DNA of 64,000 bases from Terripilifer ovatus (GTDB taxonomy: Bacteria; Pseudomonadota; Alphaproteobacteria; Rhizobiales; Beijerinckiaceae), in the NCBI GenBank assembly GCA_029222685.1, contig JARHVB010000086.1:186001-250000 (forward strand), given 5' to 3'. How positions within the stretch are numbered: position 1 is the stretch's first letter; the number at the start of each line of letters is the position of its first letter. The position numbers and the translations under genes were made by a program. Below the pieces are notes generated by a model. The model searched no databases, was not told where the DNA came from, and saw nothing but the letters and a program-made list of their open reading frames with translations. Shown one piece after another: positions 55,866 through 63,944 of this stretch.

Positions 55866-56558
55866 ATGAAGTTCGCCGCCTTCCTGATCTTTCTGGCGCT
55901 GGCGATGGCCGCTGGCACCTCGCTGTTCGGCGACCGGCTGATTTTCGGGCTGTCGCCCGGCGCCTTCGCCGCCGTGCTCGCCCTGTCCGCCTTCGCGCTC
56001 CTCAACCTCTCCTGGTATCTGGCGACCCATCGCGGCCGGTTCGGCACGACGGTGCTGCAGATCATCGCCTGGATCGGCATATTCGCCGTCGTCATGGGCG
56101 GCTACACCTACCGGCAGGAATTTGCCGGCGTGGCGACGCGGATGCTCGACGAACTGGTTCCCGGCCGGACGATCGAATCCGCGCCCGGCGAAGCCGTGGC
56201 GGTGCGCCGGCGCGACGGCCATTTCGCCTTCGAGGCCGTGGTCAACGGCAAGCCCCTGACCATGATGTTCGACACCGGCGCCTCCAGCGTGGTGCTGCGG
56301 GCGGAGGACGCCGCCCGGCTCGGCGTCGAAACGACCAAGCTCGCCTATTCGATCCCGGTGTCGACCGCCAACGGCACGGCGATGGCGGCGCCCTATACGA
56401 TCGACGCGATCACCGTCGGCAATATCACCGTGCGGCGGGTGCGCGGCCTGGTCGCACGCCCTGGCGCGCTGGGCGAGAGCCTGCTTGGGCAGTCGTTCCT
56501 GGACAAGCTCGCGGGCTATAGCGTCGAGAAGAACCGGCTGGTGTTGCGGGGAAGCTGA
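55866..56558 (+). CDS. Membrane-anchored clan AA retropepsin-like aspartic protease (TIGR02281 type)
   Basis: 230 residues. Two or three N-terminal membrane helices (about 3-65), then a soluble retropepsin-like domain (about 105-230) with the catalytic MMFDTGASSVVLRAEDAARL (Asp in DTG) and a C-terminal GESLLGQSFLDKLAGYS motif. Active as a dimer, on the periplasmic side. 43 bases after cobS and possibly cotranscribed. Confidence 0.92.
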   Translation: MKFAAFLIFLALAMAAGTSLFGDRLIFGLSPGAFAAVLALSAFALLNLSWYLATHRGRFGTTVLQIIAWIGIFAVVMGGYTYRQEFAGVATRMLDELVPGRTIESAPGEAVAVRRRDGHFAFEAVVNGKPLTMMFDTGASSVVLRAEDAARLGVETTKLAYSIPVSTANGTAMAAPYTIDAITVGNITVRRVRGLVARPGALGESLLGQSFLDKLAGYSVEKNRLVLRGS

Positions 56559-56576
56559 GCGCCGACTTCATGTATC

Positions 56577-56622
56577 GATTCAACTTCAGAATCTGATTCA
56601 AGTCGTTCAGACATTGATTCAA
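56577..56622 (+). repeat. Three GATTCAA heptamers
   Basis: GATTCAA occurs at 56577-56583, 56595-56601 and 56616-56622, all in the same orientation, spaced 18 and 21 bases, in the gap between convergent genes. May be a short decayed repeat; no known function. Confidence 0.6.
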
Positions 56623-56660
56623 CTTCGCGGCGCATGTGACTGGTTTTTGACTCTAATTCG

Positions 56661-57494
56661 TCAGTATCCCAACAGGCTGATGATGAACCGCGCCGACACA
56701 ACCAGCAGGAACAGGCCGAACGCGACCTCGAGCGTCCGCTTCGACATGGCATGCGCCAGCTTCACGCCGAACGGCGCGGTAAGCACGCTGATGGGGGCGA
56801 ACAGGACGATGCCGAGCAGCGAGATATAGCCGAGCGAGAACGGCGGCAGGCCTGCCTTGCCGAGACCGGAGAAAGCATAGCCGATAGCGCCGGGGATCGA
56901 GATCAGCACGCCCATGCCGGCCGAGGTCGACACCGCCTGGTGGATCGGCCGGTTGTAGAGCGTCATCATCATGGACGAGATCTGGCCGCCGCCGATGCCC
57001 ATCAGCGCCGACAGGATGCCGGTGATGAAGCCGTAGACGCGCATGAGCGGACCCTGCGGAAAATCATTGCCGAGCCGGAAGGGAAAGCCGCTGAGCAGCC
57101 TCATGCTGCTGAGGCCGGCGACCACCACGAAGACGATCTTGAACACTTCGGTCGGCACCCAGCGCGCCGCGAAAGCGCCGAGCGCCGTGCCGATGACGAC
57201 CGGCACGGCCCAGACGCGCAGCACCGACATGTCGACCTGGCCACGCGCCTTGTGCGCCCGGAACGAAGAGATCGAGGTGGGAATGATGATCGCCAGCGAG
57301 GTGCCGATGGCCAGCGGCGTGCGCACATCGTCCGGGACGCCGAGAATGCGGAAGATTTCATAAAGCACCGGGACGATGACGGCCCCGCCGCCGACCCCGA
57401 ACACCCCGGCGAGCAGGCCGGTAATGGCGCCCGCCGCTATCAAGGCTCCCGCCATGAAGGCGAATTCGTGCACCGACATTCCAAATATCGTCAT
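56661..57494 (-). CDS. TauE/SafE family sulfite/sulfonate exporter-like membrane protein
   Basis: 277 residues, about eight membrane helices in two repeats, with the paired motifs GVFGVGGGAVIVPVL and MGIGGGQISSMMM and QAVSTSAGMGVLISIPGAIG. The family is thought to export sulfite or sulfonates, or carry other organic acids. ATG 57494 gives a standard length. Confidence 0.9.
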   Translation of the reverse strand: MTIFGMSVHEFAFMAGALIAAGAITGLLAGVFGVGGGAVIVPVLYEIFRILGVPDDVRTPLAIGTSLAIIIPTSISSFRAHKARGQVDMSVLRVWAVPVVIGTALGAFAARWVPTEVFKIVFVVVAGLSSMRLLSGFPFRLGNDFPQGPLMRVYGFITGILSALMGIGGGQISSMMMTLYNRPIHQAVSTSAGMGVLISIPGAIGYAFSGLGKAGLPPFSLGYISLLGIVLFAPISVLTAPFGVKLAHAMSKRTLEVAFGLFLLVVSARFIISLLGY

Positions 57495-57709
57495 TCTACG
57501 TCCCCGGCCCGCTTTTATAGGCGGACCTTTGCTGCATCGCGGCGGCAGGCGCAAGGCAAAAGGCGGGGTCGAGGACGGCGGGGGGCACGGATTGCCTCTC
57601 ACGCGGATGTGAGACGACGTCCCCCACCCGGCTGATAAGACTCGTATGCCGATATTCGGCGCAGGCGATGGGGGATCGCCTGCATCATCACCGACTTGAG
57701 GAGGAGCCG

Positions 57710-58369
57710 ATGAAATTTTCAAACCGACTGATCTGTGCCGTCCTGCTGGCCTCACCGCTGGCCTTCGTCAATATCGCCTCGGCGCAAGCGCCGCAGATGA
57801 CATTTTTCGTCACCAGCACGGGCAGCGGCAAAGGCGCCGATCTCGGCGGTTTGGCCGGTGCCGACCAGCTCTGCCAGACTCGGGCGGCAGCGGCTGGCGC
57901 CGGTGCGCGCACCTGGCGCGCTTATCTGAGCACGACCGCTACGGCCGGCGGCACCGCCACGAATGCCCGCGACCGCATCGGCGCAGGTCCCTGGCACAAT
58001 GCCAAGGGCGAGTTGATCGCTCTTAATGTCGAAGAACTTCACACGGCCAACAAGATCACCAAGCAGACCGCGCTGACGGAAAAGGGTGAGGTCAATCCTG
58101 GACGTGGCGATCCAGTCAACCAGCACGATATCCTCACCGGCTCGACCCCGGACGGTCGCGCCATAACGGGAACCGCCGACACCACCTGCGGCAACTGGAC
58201 CAAGAGCGGCGAGGGCTCGGCCATGCTCGGCCATGCGGACCGGCTGGGATTGACCGACGACGCGCCGGCAAAGTCGTGGAATTCCTCGCATCCCTCGCGC
58301 GGCTGCAGCCAGGACAATCTGAAGAGCACCGGCGGCGCCGGGTTGCTGTATTGCTTCGCCGAGAAATGA
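57710..58369 (+). CDS. Exported Cys-rich protein, DUF1554/lectin-like
   Basis: 219 residues with a signal peptide (ICAVLLASPLAFVNIASAQ). The mature part, FFVTSTGSGKGADLGGLAGA then DQLCQTRAAAAGAGARTWRA, resembles the DUF1554 / C-type-lectin-like exported domain; TTCGNWTKSG, RGCSQDN and LLYCFAEK supply further cysteines for disulfides. ATG 57710 follows GAGGAGGAG. Function unknown; probably binds a surface or extracellular ligand. Confidence 0.7.
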   Translation: MKFSNRLICAVLLASPLAFVNIASAQAPQMTFFVTSTGSGKGADLGGLAGADQLCQTRAAAAGAGARTWRAYLSTTATAGGTATNARDRIGAGPWHNAKGELIALNVEELHTANKITKQTALTEKGEVNPGRGDPVNQHDILTGSTPDGRAITGTADTTCGNWTKSGEGSAMLGHADRLGLTDDAPAKSWNSSHPSRGCSQDNLKSTGGAGLLYCFAEK

Positions 58370-58425
58370 TGTGAGACTTTGGCGGCGGCCCTGGGCGGTC
58401 GCCGCCATATGCTCCGGCGGACGTC

Positions 58426-59472
58426 TTAATGTCTGCGCCCGGAATAGATCTCCTGCAATTTGTCCCGCGTCGCCTGATCGAGCGATCCGGCTGTCTCCAA
58501 TAGTTTCTCGACGACGGCCGGACCCGAGAACCGCACGGTCGATTTGCGCGCCGTCATGTCGGCAATGAATTCCGGGTCCTGCGCGGTTGCCGCGAAAGCG
58601 CTCTGCAGCGCCTTCAACCGCTGCGGATCGAGACCCGGCGGAGCGGCAAACGGCCGGCCGAATTCGGCCGAGGCGAAAACGATCGCCAGAAGCTTCTTCT
58701 GTTCCTGCGTCGTCGCAAGCTGCATGGCTGTCGGCACGCCCATGGCCGTCAATTCCGGATCGCCATTGATCGACAGTTGCAGGAGCACCCTCACCTTGTT
58801 CTCCACAAGCCAATCCGGCTTCTGGCTTTTCAGGCAGTCCCAGCACCAGCTCGATATCCCGTCCACCTCGCCCTTCTCGACTGCGAAGTTGATCTCGGCG
58901 CTGCCGGGATAGCCGTTGACGACTTTTATCTTGAGGCCGAGCAGCGCATCGATGGCAAACGGATAGCCTGCCGTGTTCGATCCGATGCCCGACGCCCCGA
59001 CGCTCATCCCGCGCGTCTTCAGGTCCTCCACGGAACGGACCGGCTTGTCGTGCCAGACGAGGACGATCGGCACGAAAGAGTCGAGACTGCCGAGCCAGCC
59101 GAATTTGAGCGGGTCGAATTTGACCGGCGTTCCGTTGAGCACCGGCGCGAAGGCGGTTCCGTGCTCGAACGCGCCGATCTCCGTGCCGTCCTTCGGCGCA
59201 AGATTATAGAGATAGTTCGCCAGAATCAGCCCACCGGCCCCCGGCATGTTGCGCACATTGATCGTGGGTGCGCCGGGAAGATGTTTCGGCAGATGGCGCG
59301 CCAGGGAGCGCGCATAAAGGTCGTATCCGCCGCCGGCGCTGGTGCCGACATTGATCACGAATATCTTGCCGGCGAATGAAACATCCTGCGCAGACGAGGC
59401 AGACATGGCCATGACAAGAATGGCCGTGGCATGCAGGAAAGCCAGGACCGGCCGGCGAACGAATGCAGGCAT
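58426..59472 (-). CDS. TctC/Bug-like solute-binding protein
   Basis: 348 residues with a signal peptide (AFLHATAILVMAMSASSAQ). It starts FAGKIFVINVGTSAGGGYDL and has MPGAGGLILANYLYNLAPKD and NGYPGSAEINFAVEKGEVDG. Two paired cysteines (SSWCWDCLK) are unusual for the family. It is the intact relative of the partial protein at 2-724. ATG 59472 follows GAGGGC. It follows a MetE-like gene (59507) by 34 bases on the same strand. Orphan: no TctA/TctB genes nearby. Confidence 0.85.
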   Translation of the reverse strand: MPAFVRRPVLAFLHATAILVMAMSASSAQDVSFAGKIFVINVGTSAGGGYDLYARSLARHLPKHLPGAPTINVRNMPGAGGLILANYLYNLAPKDGTEIGAFEHGTAFAPVLNGTPVKFDPLKFGWLGSLDSFVPIVLVWHDKPVRSVEDLKTRGMSVGASGIGSNTAGYPFAIDALLGLKIKVVNGYPGSAEINFAVEKGEVDGISSWCWDCLKSQKPDWLVENKVRVLLQLSINGDPELTAMGVPTAMQLATTQEQKKLLAIVFASAEFGRPFAAPPGLDPQRLKALQSAFAATAQDPEFIADMTARKSTVRFSGPAVVEKLLETAGSLDQATRDKLQEIYSGRRH

Positions 59473-59506
59473 GGGATTGCCCTCGACTTCAGAGAAGAGA
59501 CAGGCG

Positions 59507-60688
59507 TCAGTTCCAGACCGCGTCGGCAACCTTCTTGAGCTGCTCGAGCTTGCGCCATTGTTCGTCCTGCGAAATCGTCGGATGGCCAAAGCCGCCGAAG
59601 CCGCACTGCGGGCTGATGGCCAGTTGATCGCCGGGAATGAAGCGGGCGGCCTCGTCGATCCTGCGTTTGAGAAAATCCTCGGGTTCGATGTCCGACGATT
59701 TGGTCGTGACGATGCCGAGTACGGCGATATGGCCCTTGGGCATGTGTTTCAGCGGTTCGAAGCCGCCGGCCCGCTCACTGTCATATTCCAGCAGCCAGCG
59801 ATCGTGATTGAGCGAGTTGAACAGCTTTTCGGCAATCGCATCATAGGCGCCTTCGCGATGGAATTGCGGCGCCACCTTGCCGGTCCTGGGATCGCGCGTG
59901 CGCGCATTGCCACGGCAGAGATGGATGCCGAAAACGACATCGTCGAAGCCGTCGATGATCGCATTGTCGGCCTTGATGGACATATCCATATTGGCCTGCG
60001 GATCCTCGCCCCGCGCCTTCATGCGCTCCAGTGAGACATCGTCCACATAGGCCGTATAGCCCGGCGCATCGATCTGGATGTAGCGGCAGCCGGCATCGAC
60101 CAGGTCCTGGATCATCTGGCGGCTGATGGCGACCACGTCGGCCAGAAACGCCTCGCGATCGGCGTAGACCTTGCGCGAGTCCTCATAGGCGAAGCGCTGC
60201 ACGATGCGATCGGGACTGAGGATCGTCGCCTTGACCGGCTGTTTCGTATGCCGGTCGGCGAAGCGATATTCCTCGAGCGGGATGTTGCGCACGAGTTTGA
60301 GCTTCTCGACCACCGGCCGCCGCGTCAGGATTGCCGGACCGGCCGCGGCAAAATTCTGCTCGGCACGCGCCAGCACCTGTTCGGTGATGCCTGACAGCGC
60401 CTGCTGATACGACAATGCCTTTGGCACATCGAAGCCCGAGACCGAATGGCCGAAATTGTCCTGGAAGTTGCGCCGCCGCATCTCGCCGTCGGTGACGACG
60501 GGAAGGCCCATGCTCTCCTGCTTGCGAATGGTATCAATGATCGCTTCGTCCTGCACTCGCGACAGCTCGTCCTCGGAAAGCGATCCGGCTTCGAAGGCAC
60601 GAAACGCCTCCAGCAGTGCAGGCGGATTGACGAGACTGCCGATCTGGTCGACGCGAACAGTCCTGATGGTGTCGAGCACATCGCTCAT
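59507..60688 (-). CDS. MetE-like cobalamin-independent methionine synthase family protein (C-terminal domain type)
   Basis: 393 residues, one TIM barrel of the UROD/MetE fold rather than the two of full MetE. RVDQIGSLVNPPALLEAF, PVVTDGEMRRRNFQD, YIQIDAPGYTAYVDD, FGIHLCRGNARTRD (His and Cys zinc ligands) and ISPQCGFGGFG (third Cys ligand) are present, so a zinc methyl-transfer or related C-S/C-C chemistry is feasible. These short proteins are thought to use small methyl or sulfur donors rather than folate. Preceded by a good promoter (60757-60784) and a palindrome. Confidence 0.88.
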   Translation of the reverse strand: MSDVLDTIRTVRVDQIGSLVNPPALLEAFRAFEAGSLSEDELSRVQDEAIIDTIRKQESMGLPVVTDGEMRRRNFQDNFGHSVSGFDVPKALSYQQALSGITEQVLARAEQNFAAAGPAILTRRPVVEKLKLVRNIPLEEYRFADRHTKQPVKATILSPDRIVQRFAYEDSRKVYADREAFLADVVAISRQMIQDLVDAGCRYIQIDAPGYTAYVDDVSLERMKARGEDPQANMDMSIKADNAIIDGFDDVVFGIHLCRGNARTRDPRTGKVAPQFHREGAYDAIAEKLFNSLNHDRWLLEYDSERAGGFEPLKHMPKGHIAVLGIVTTKSSDIEPEDFLKRRIDEAARFIPGDQLAISPQCGFGGFGHPTISQDEQWRKLEQLKKVADAVWN

Positions 60689-60733
60689 GGCGTTCCTCCA
60701 AATTTATTGAGCAAAGCATGCGTCGAGGCAGCC

Positions 60734-60760
60734 TGCTTCGATTGTTTGTGCGTCGAAGCA
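60734..60760. promoter_or_regulatory. Palindromic operator candidate
   Basis: TGCTTCGA (60734-60741) and TCGAAGCA (60753-60760) are an exact inverted repeat with an 11-base centre. It overlaps the -10 box of the MetE-like gene's promoter, so a bound dimeric repressor would block it. Confidence 0.5.
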
Positions 60761-60784
60761 TAGACCCGGTCGAACACGTGTCAA
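60757..60784 (-). promoter_or_regulatory. Sigma-70-type promoter of the MetE-like gene
   Basis: On the minus strand TTGACA (60779-60784) and TATGCT (60757-60762) are separated by 16 bases, a perfect -35 and a 4/6 -10 match. Confidence 0.7.
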
Positions 60785-60990
60785 CGTGAGTGGTGATGCG
60801 AGGAATGGGCAATGGGCAAGATGATGCCCACTTGGACGTGCGCGAAAGAAACTGTACCTAAAGCTGACAGAAGGCTCTCCGAGCGCCCGCGGTATCAGAA
60901 GCCCGCATCCTGAGAGCCTGACTGAAAATGCACAGCCGTTCTGAAGGGTTTGTTATGCTGCCAGCGGCGGGCCGACATTATCCAGTTGGC
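60785..60990. other. Intergenic, no gene seen
   Basis: Part of a 518-base gap between the MetE-like gene and dusA. No convincing open frame with a ribosome site. The repeat pair at 60991-61105 occupies the middle of the gap. Confidence 0.5.
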
Positions 60991-61105
60991 TTCTGGATCC
61001 CCGCTCGCCTGGTGCGCAGACGTCGGGTATGACACTGCGGCGGCATGCTGCAACCAATGTCATTCCCGACGCGCGAAGCGCGAGCGGGAAGCCAGGAGTC
61101 AAGGG
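60991..61105. repeat. Paired REP-like palindromes (locus B)
   Basis: Units 60991-61033 (reverse) and 61059-61105 (forward), matching the two units at 9843-9955 in opposite overall orientation. The forward unit includes GTCATTCCCGACGCGCG and a GCGCGAGCGGGAA foot and the CCAGGAGTCAAGGGCTG tail. It lies in the gap between the MetE-like gene and dusA. Confidence 0.85.
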
Positions 61106-61206
61106 CTGTACCTTGCCGTGTATGAAGAGCCAGATTGTAGTGATTGCAGAGTGACGCCCCCGTCTTTCGAGACGCTCAGTCTCATGCTTCGCAGATATCC
61201 AGAGGC

Positions 61207-62205
61207 TCAAGCGGCAACGTAGCGCTCGCTGCCGCGCTCCACATGCGCGAGCGCCGCATGCAAGGTCTCAAGCCCTGCACCGCGCTTGACGCCTTCCATC
61301 GCAAGATGGCGCCGCCACAGGCGCGCGCCCGGCATGCCGGCGAACAGGCCGAGCAGATGGCGCGTCATGTCGGACAGCTTGATGCCTTCGGCCAGGCGCG
61401 CCGCGATATAGGGCTCGTAGACGGCAAGCGCCTCGAAGCCATCGTCCACCGGCGCCGCCTCGCCGAACAGCAGCGGATCGACATCGAGCAGCATGCCGGG
61501 ATTCTGATAGGCCTCGCGGCCGACCATGACGCCGTCGAGATGGCGCAACTGTTCGAGCGTTTCATCCATGCTGCGGATGCCGCCGTTGATGGAAATCTGC
61601 ATGTTCGGGAAATCGCGTTTCAACGCATGGACGATCGCGTAATCCAGCGGCGGCACGTCACGATTTTCCTTCGGCGACAGGCCTTTCAGCCAGGCCTTGC
61701 GGGCATGCACGATCAGCGCGTCGGCGCCGGCATTGCGTACGGCCTGCGCCATCGCCCACAGCGCCTCGCGCGGCTCCTGATCGTCGACGCCGATGCGGCA
61801 CTTCACCGTGACGGGAATGGAGACCGCGGCCTTCATCGCCGCAACCCCTTCGGCGACAAGCTCCGGCTCGCGCATGAGGCACGCGCCGAACGCGCCGTTC
61901 TGCACCCGGTCCGATGGGCAGCCGCAGTTCAGGTTGATCTCGTCGTAGCCGAAATCGGCGCCGATGGCGGCCGCGCGCGCCAGCGCATCGGGCTCGCTGC
62001 CGCCGAGTTGCAGGGCAACGGGATGCTCGCCTGCATCGAAGCCAAGCAGGCGATCCCTGGGTCCGAACAGAACCGCGCCGGTCGTCACCATCTCCGTATA
62101 GAGCAGCGCCCGGCGCGTCAGGACGCGATGGAAGGCCCGGCAGTGCCGGTCGGTCCAGTCCATCATGGGCGCCACTGAAAATCTATATGATTGATTTTGC
62201 TGCAT
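61207..62205 (-). CDS. dusA: tRNA-dihydrouridine synthase
   Basis: 332 residues, TIM barrel plus helical domain. FSVAPMMDWTDRHCRAFHRV starts the FMN site; LNCGCPSDRVQNGAFGACLM holds the catalytic cysteine; VIHARKAWLKGLSPKENR and NGGIRSMDET follow. It reduces uridines 20/20a of tRNA with FMN and NADPH. Start at 62205 has no strong ribosome site. Confidence 0.95.
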   Translation of the reverse strand: MQQNQSYRFSVAPMMDWTDRHCRAFHRVLTRRALLYTEMVTTGAVLFGPRDRLLGFDAGEHPVALQLGGSEPDALARAAAIGADFGYDEINLNCGCPSDRVQNGAFGACLMREPELVAEGVAAMKAAVSIPVTVKCRIGVDDQEPREALWAMAQAVRNAGADALIVHARKAWLKGLSPKENRDVPPLDYAIVHALKRDFPNMQISINGGIRSMDETLEQLRHLDGVMVGREAYQNPGMLLDVDPLLFGEAAPVDDGFEALAVYEPYIAARLAEGIKLSDMTRHLLGLFAGMPGARLWRRHLAMEGVKRGAGLETLHAALAHVERGSERYVAA

Positions 62206-62342
62206 TTTAGTACATTCAGATCATTATTGCTGTCGTGTGCACTCAATTTTGCGACGTCCTGCGCGGAGCGCACACGCCTTGGCTACCTTTAGCAGATTAA
62301 ATCGGGAGATCTGAAGGGAACGAGCGACAAAAAATACCAGTC

Positions 62343-62541
62343 GATCGCATTGTTCGTTTCGCAGGCGCGACGGCGATGCGGCAAGACGAAATCGTCCGGG
62401 TCAAGTGGAAGGACTTTGATGCGGCGTCACGAATGCTCCTCATTCGCGATCGCAGGGATCCACGGAAAAGACCGGCAACAAACAAAGATTCCGCTGCTCT
62501 ATATGTCGGGTTATGACGCCTGCAAGATTATCGAGGAGCCA
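62343..62541 (+). pseudogene. Remnant of a tyrosine-type site-specific integrase
   Basis: In one frame the DNA reads IVRFAGATAMRQDEIVRVKW then KDFDAASRMLLIRDRRDPRK; after a frameshift in the GGAAAAGACC region it continues KIPLLYMSGYDACKIIEEP. These match the catalytic-domain entry (with the R of R-x-x-E as MRQDE) of phage-type tyrosine integrases, in order, and the rest of the gene is missing. A decayed mobile element fragment, next to a lower-GC region. Confidence 0.75.
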
Positions 62542-62724
62542 TGACGATATTCGAACATCCGGAGGGCCGTATTTTTCCCTGCAATGGGCAGTCGGCGGGA
62601 GTATCAGAACCAGCCGCCATAGCGAACTTCGCTCCCTTGCGCTTTGTCATATGTAGCACGCCCCGCGAACGCTCCTTCGCAGTCGTCACGCTAGACATCT
62701 AAAGCGAGTTCCGTCTGGACGATC

Positions 62725-62738
62725 TTGACTCAAGTCAA
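62725..62738. promoter_or_regulatory. FNR/FixK-like palindrome 1
   Basis: TTGACTCAAGTCAA, TTGAC-N4-GTCAA symmetry, a variant of the TTGAT-N4-ATCAA site of the FNR/FixK family. Confidence 0.45.
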
Positions 62739-62759
62739 TGATCGCCGTTTGCGCTTTCT

Positions 62760-62773
62760 TTGATGCTGATCAA
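62760..62773. promoter_or_regulatory. FNR/FixK-like palindrome 2
   Basis: TTGATGCTGATCAA is a perfect TTGAT-N4-ATCAA site. Confidence 0.7.
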
Positions 62774-62855
62774 ATCAACGCGCCGCTGGGCAGAAGGCGT
62801 GCTGGGAAGCGAAGGCACAGGCTTTTGCGTTGCACAAAATACTTCTGCCGCCGTG

Positions 62856-62869
62856 TTGATGCAAATCAA
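62856..62869. promoter_or_regulatory. FNR/FixK-like palindrome 3
   Basis: TTGATGCAAATCAA is a second perfect TTGAT-N4-ATCAA site, about 101 bases before the E1 alpha ATG. If it is centred at -41.5 the transcript would start near 62904; an A+T-rich hexamer lies near 62891-62899. Confidence 0.7.
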
Positions 62870-62963
62870 ACGGGTTCCAGCGCAATCGTGAAATATTGCA
62901 TCAAGCGCGGCGAAGTTGATCGCCAATGCGAAATGGGAAAACGCTTGAGCAAGGAGAAGTAAA

Positions 62964-63932
62964 ATGCAGCTCAGCCGCGACGATCTCACCAATGCATACA
63001 CAAAGATGCGTACGATCCGCGTGTTCGAGGAACGTGTTCACAAGGAATTTGCAACCGGGCAGATTCCGGGATTCGTTCATCTCTATGCCGGCGAGGAAGC
63101 ATCCGCCATCGGCGTTTGCATGCAGCTCAATGGCGTTGATTACATCACCAGCACGCACCGTGGCCATGGTCATTGCATCGGCAAAGGCTGTGACGTTGGC
63201 GGTATGATGAAGGAAATCTACGGCCGGCAGGACGGGCTGTGCAAGGGCAAGGGCGGCTCAATGCATATCGCCGACGTCAGCAAGGGCATGCTCGGCGCCA
63301 ACGGCATTGTAGGCGGCGGTCCGCCGCTTGCCTGCGGCGCGGCCCTCGCGGCGAAGCAGCGCAAGACGGGCGGCGTGGCCGTCGCCTTTTTTGGAGACGG
63401 CGCGTTCAATCAGGGCACGACCCTTGAGGCGATGAACTTTGCCTCCGTCTATCAGCTGCCGGTTTTCTTCGTGCTTGAGGACAACGGCTACGCAGAAAGC
63501 ACGTCGAGCGATTGGTCGATCGGCGGACACAATCCGGTACTGCGCGCCAGAGGTTTCGGTATCCCTGGTGAGCGTGTCGACGGACACGACTTCTTTGCTG
63601 TCTACCGTGCAGCCAAGGAGGCAATCGACCGTATTCGCGAAGGTGGCGGTCCGCAATTCCTCCATATCGAATTCACGCGCTACTATGGACACTTCGAAGG
63701 CGATGCCATGACCTATCGTCCGCCGGGCGAGGTGACAGAGGAACGAAACTTCCTCGACTGTCTCAGCTTCTTCCGGGCTCGCGTCACAAGTGGTGGATTG
63801 CTTGAAAACAATGCGCTCGATCAGATTGATCGTAACATCACCCAACTGATCGACAAAACCGTAGCCGATGCGAAGGCCGCAGCGCCGCCACAGGCGAGCG
63901 AACTCACCACTGACGTTTACCAGAGTTATTGA
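62964..63932 (+). CDS. acoA: Thiamine-pyrophosphate-dependent dehydrogenase E1 alpha subunit (AcoA/PdhA type)
   Basis: 322 residues. The TPP motif is FFGDGAFNQGTTLEAMNFAS; RVFEERVHKEFATGQIPGF and STHRGHGHCIGKGCD are typical of E1 alpha of acetoin dehydrogenase and branched-chain 2-oxoacid dehydrogenases, and the GCDVGGMMKEIYGR segment fits AcoA. ATG 62964 follows AAGGAGAAG. With the beta subunit beginning at 63945 it forms the first component of a 2-oxoacid or acetoin cleavage complex; E2/E3 would lie beyond the window. The name acoA is by family resemblance. Confidence 0.85.
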   Translation: MQLSRDDLTNAYTKMRTIRVFEERVHKEFATGQIPGFVHLYAGEEASAIGVCMQLNGVDYITSTHRGHGHCIGKGCDVGGMMKEIYGRQDGLCKGKGGSMHIADVSKGMLGANGIVGGGPPLACGAALAAKQRKTGGVAVAFFGDGAFNQGTTLEAMNFASVYQLPVFFVLEDNGYAESTSSDWSIGGHNPVLRARGFGIPGERVDGHDFFAVYRAAKEAIDRIREGGGPQFLHIEFTRYYGHFEGDAMTYRPPGEVTEERNFLDCLSFFRARVTSGGLLENNALDQIDRNITQLIDKTVADAKAAAPPQASELTTDVYQSY

Positions 63933-63944
63933 GGGGCATGGTCA

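Larger units (their letters stand above)
62206..62963. other. Lower-GC spacer with integrase remnant and palindromic operators
   Basis: 758 bases without an intact gene. Clearly lower GC than the genes on either side. It contains an integrase fragment (62343-62541), and three dyad symmetries at 62725-62738, 62760-62773 and 62856-62869 upstream of the E1 operon. The rest shows no gene or strong terminator. Confidence 0.7.

Noticed and set aside
58381-58406. Terminator GGCGGCG...CGCCGCC after the DUF1554-like gene
   Set aside because: The stem is only seven base pairs with a long loop, and no T-run follows.
62812-62840. Possible sigma-54 promoter (GGCAC then TTGC) upstream of the E1 operon
   Set aside because: The spacing between GG and GC is 11 bases instead of 10, so the pattern does not fit -24/-12.
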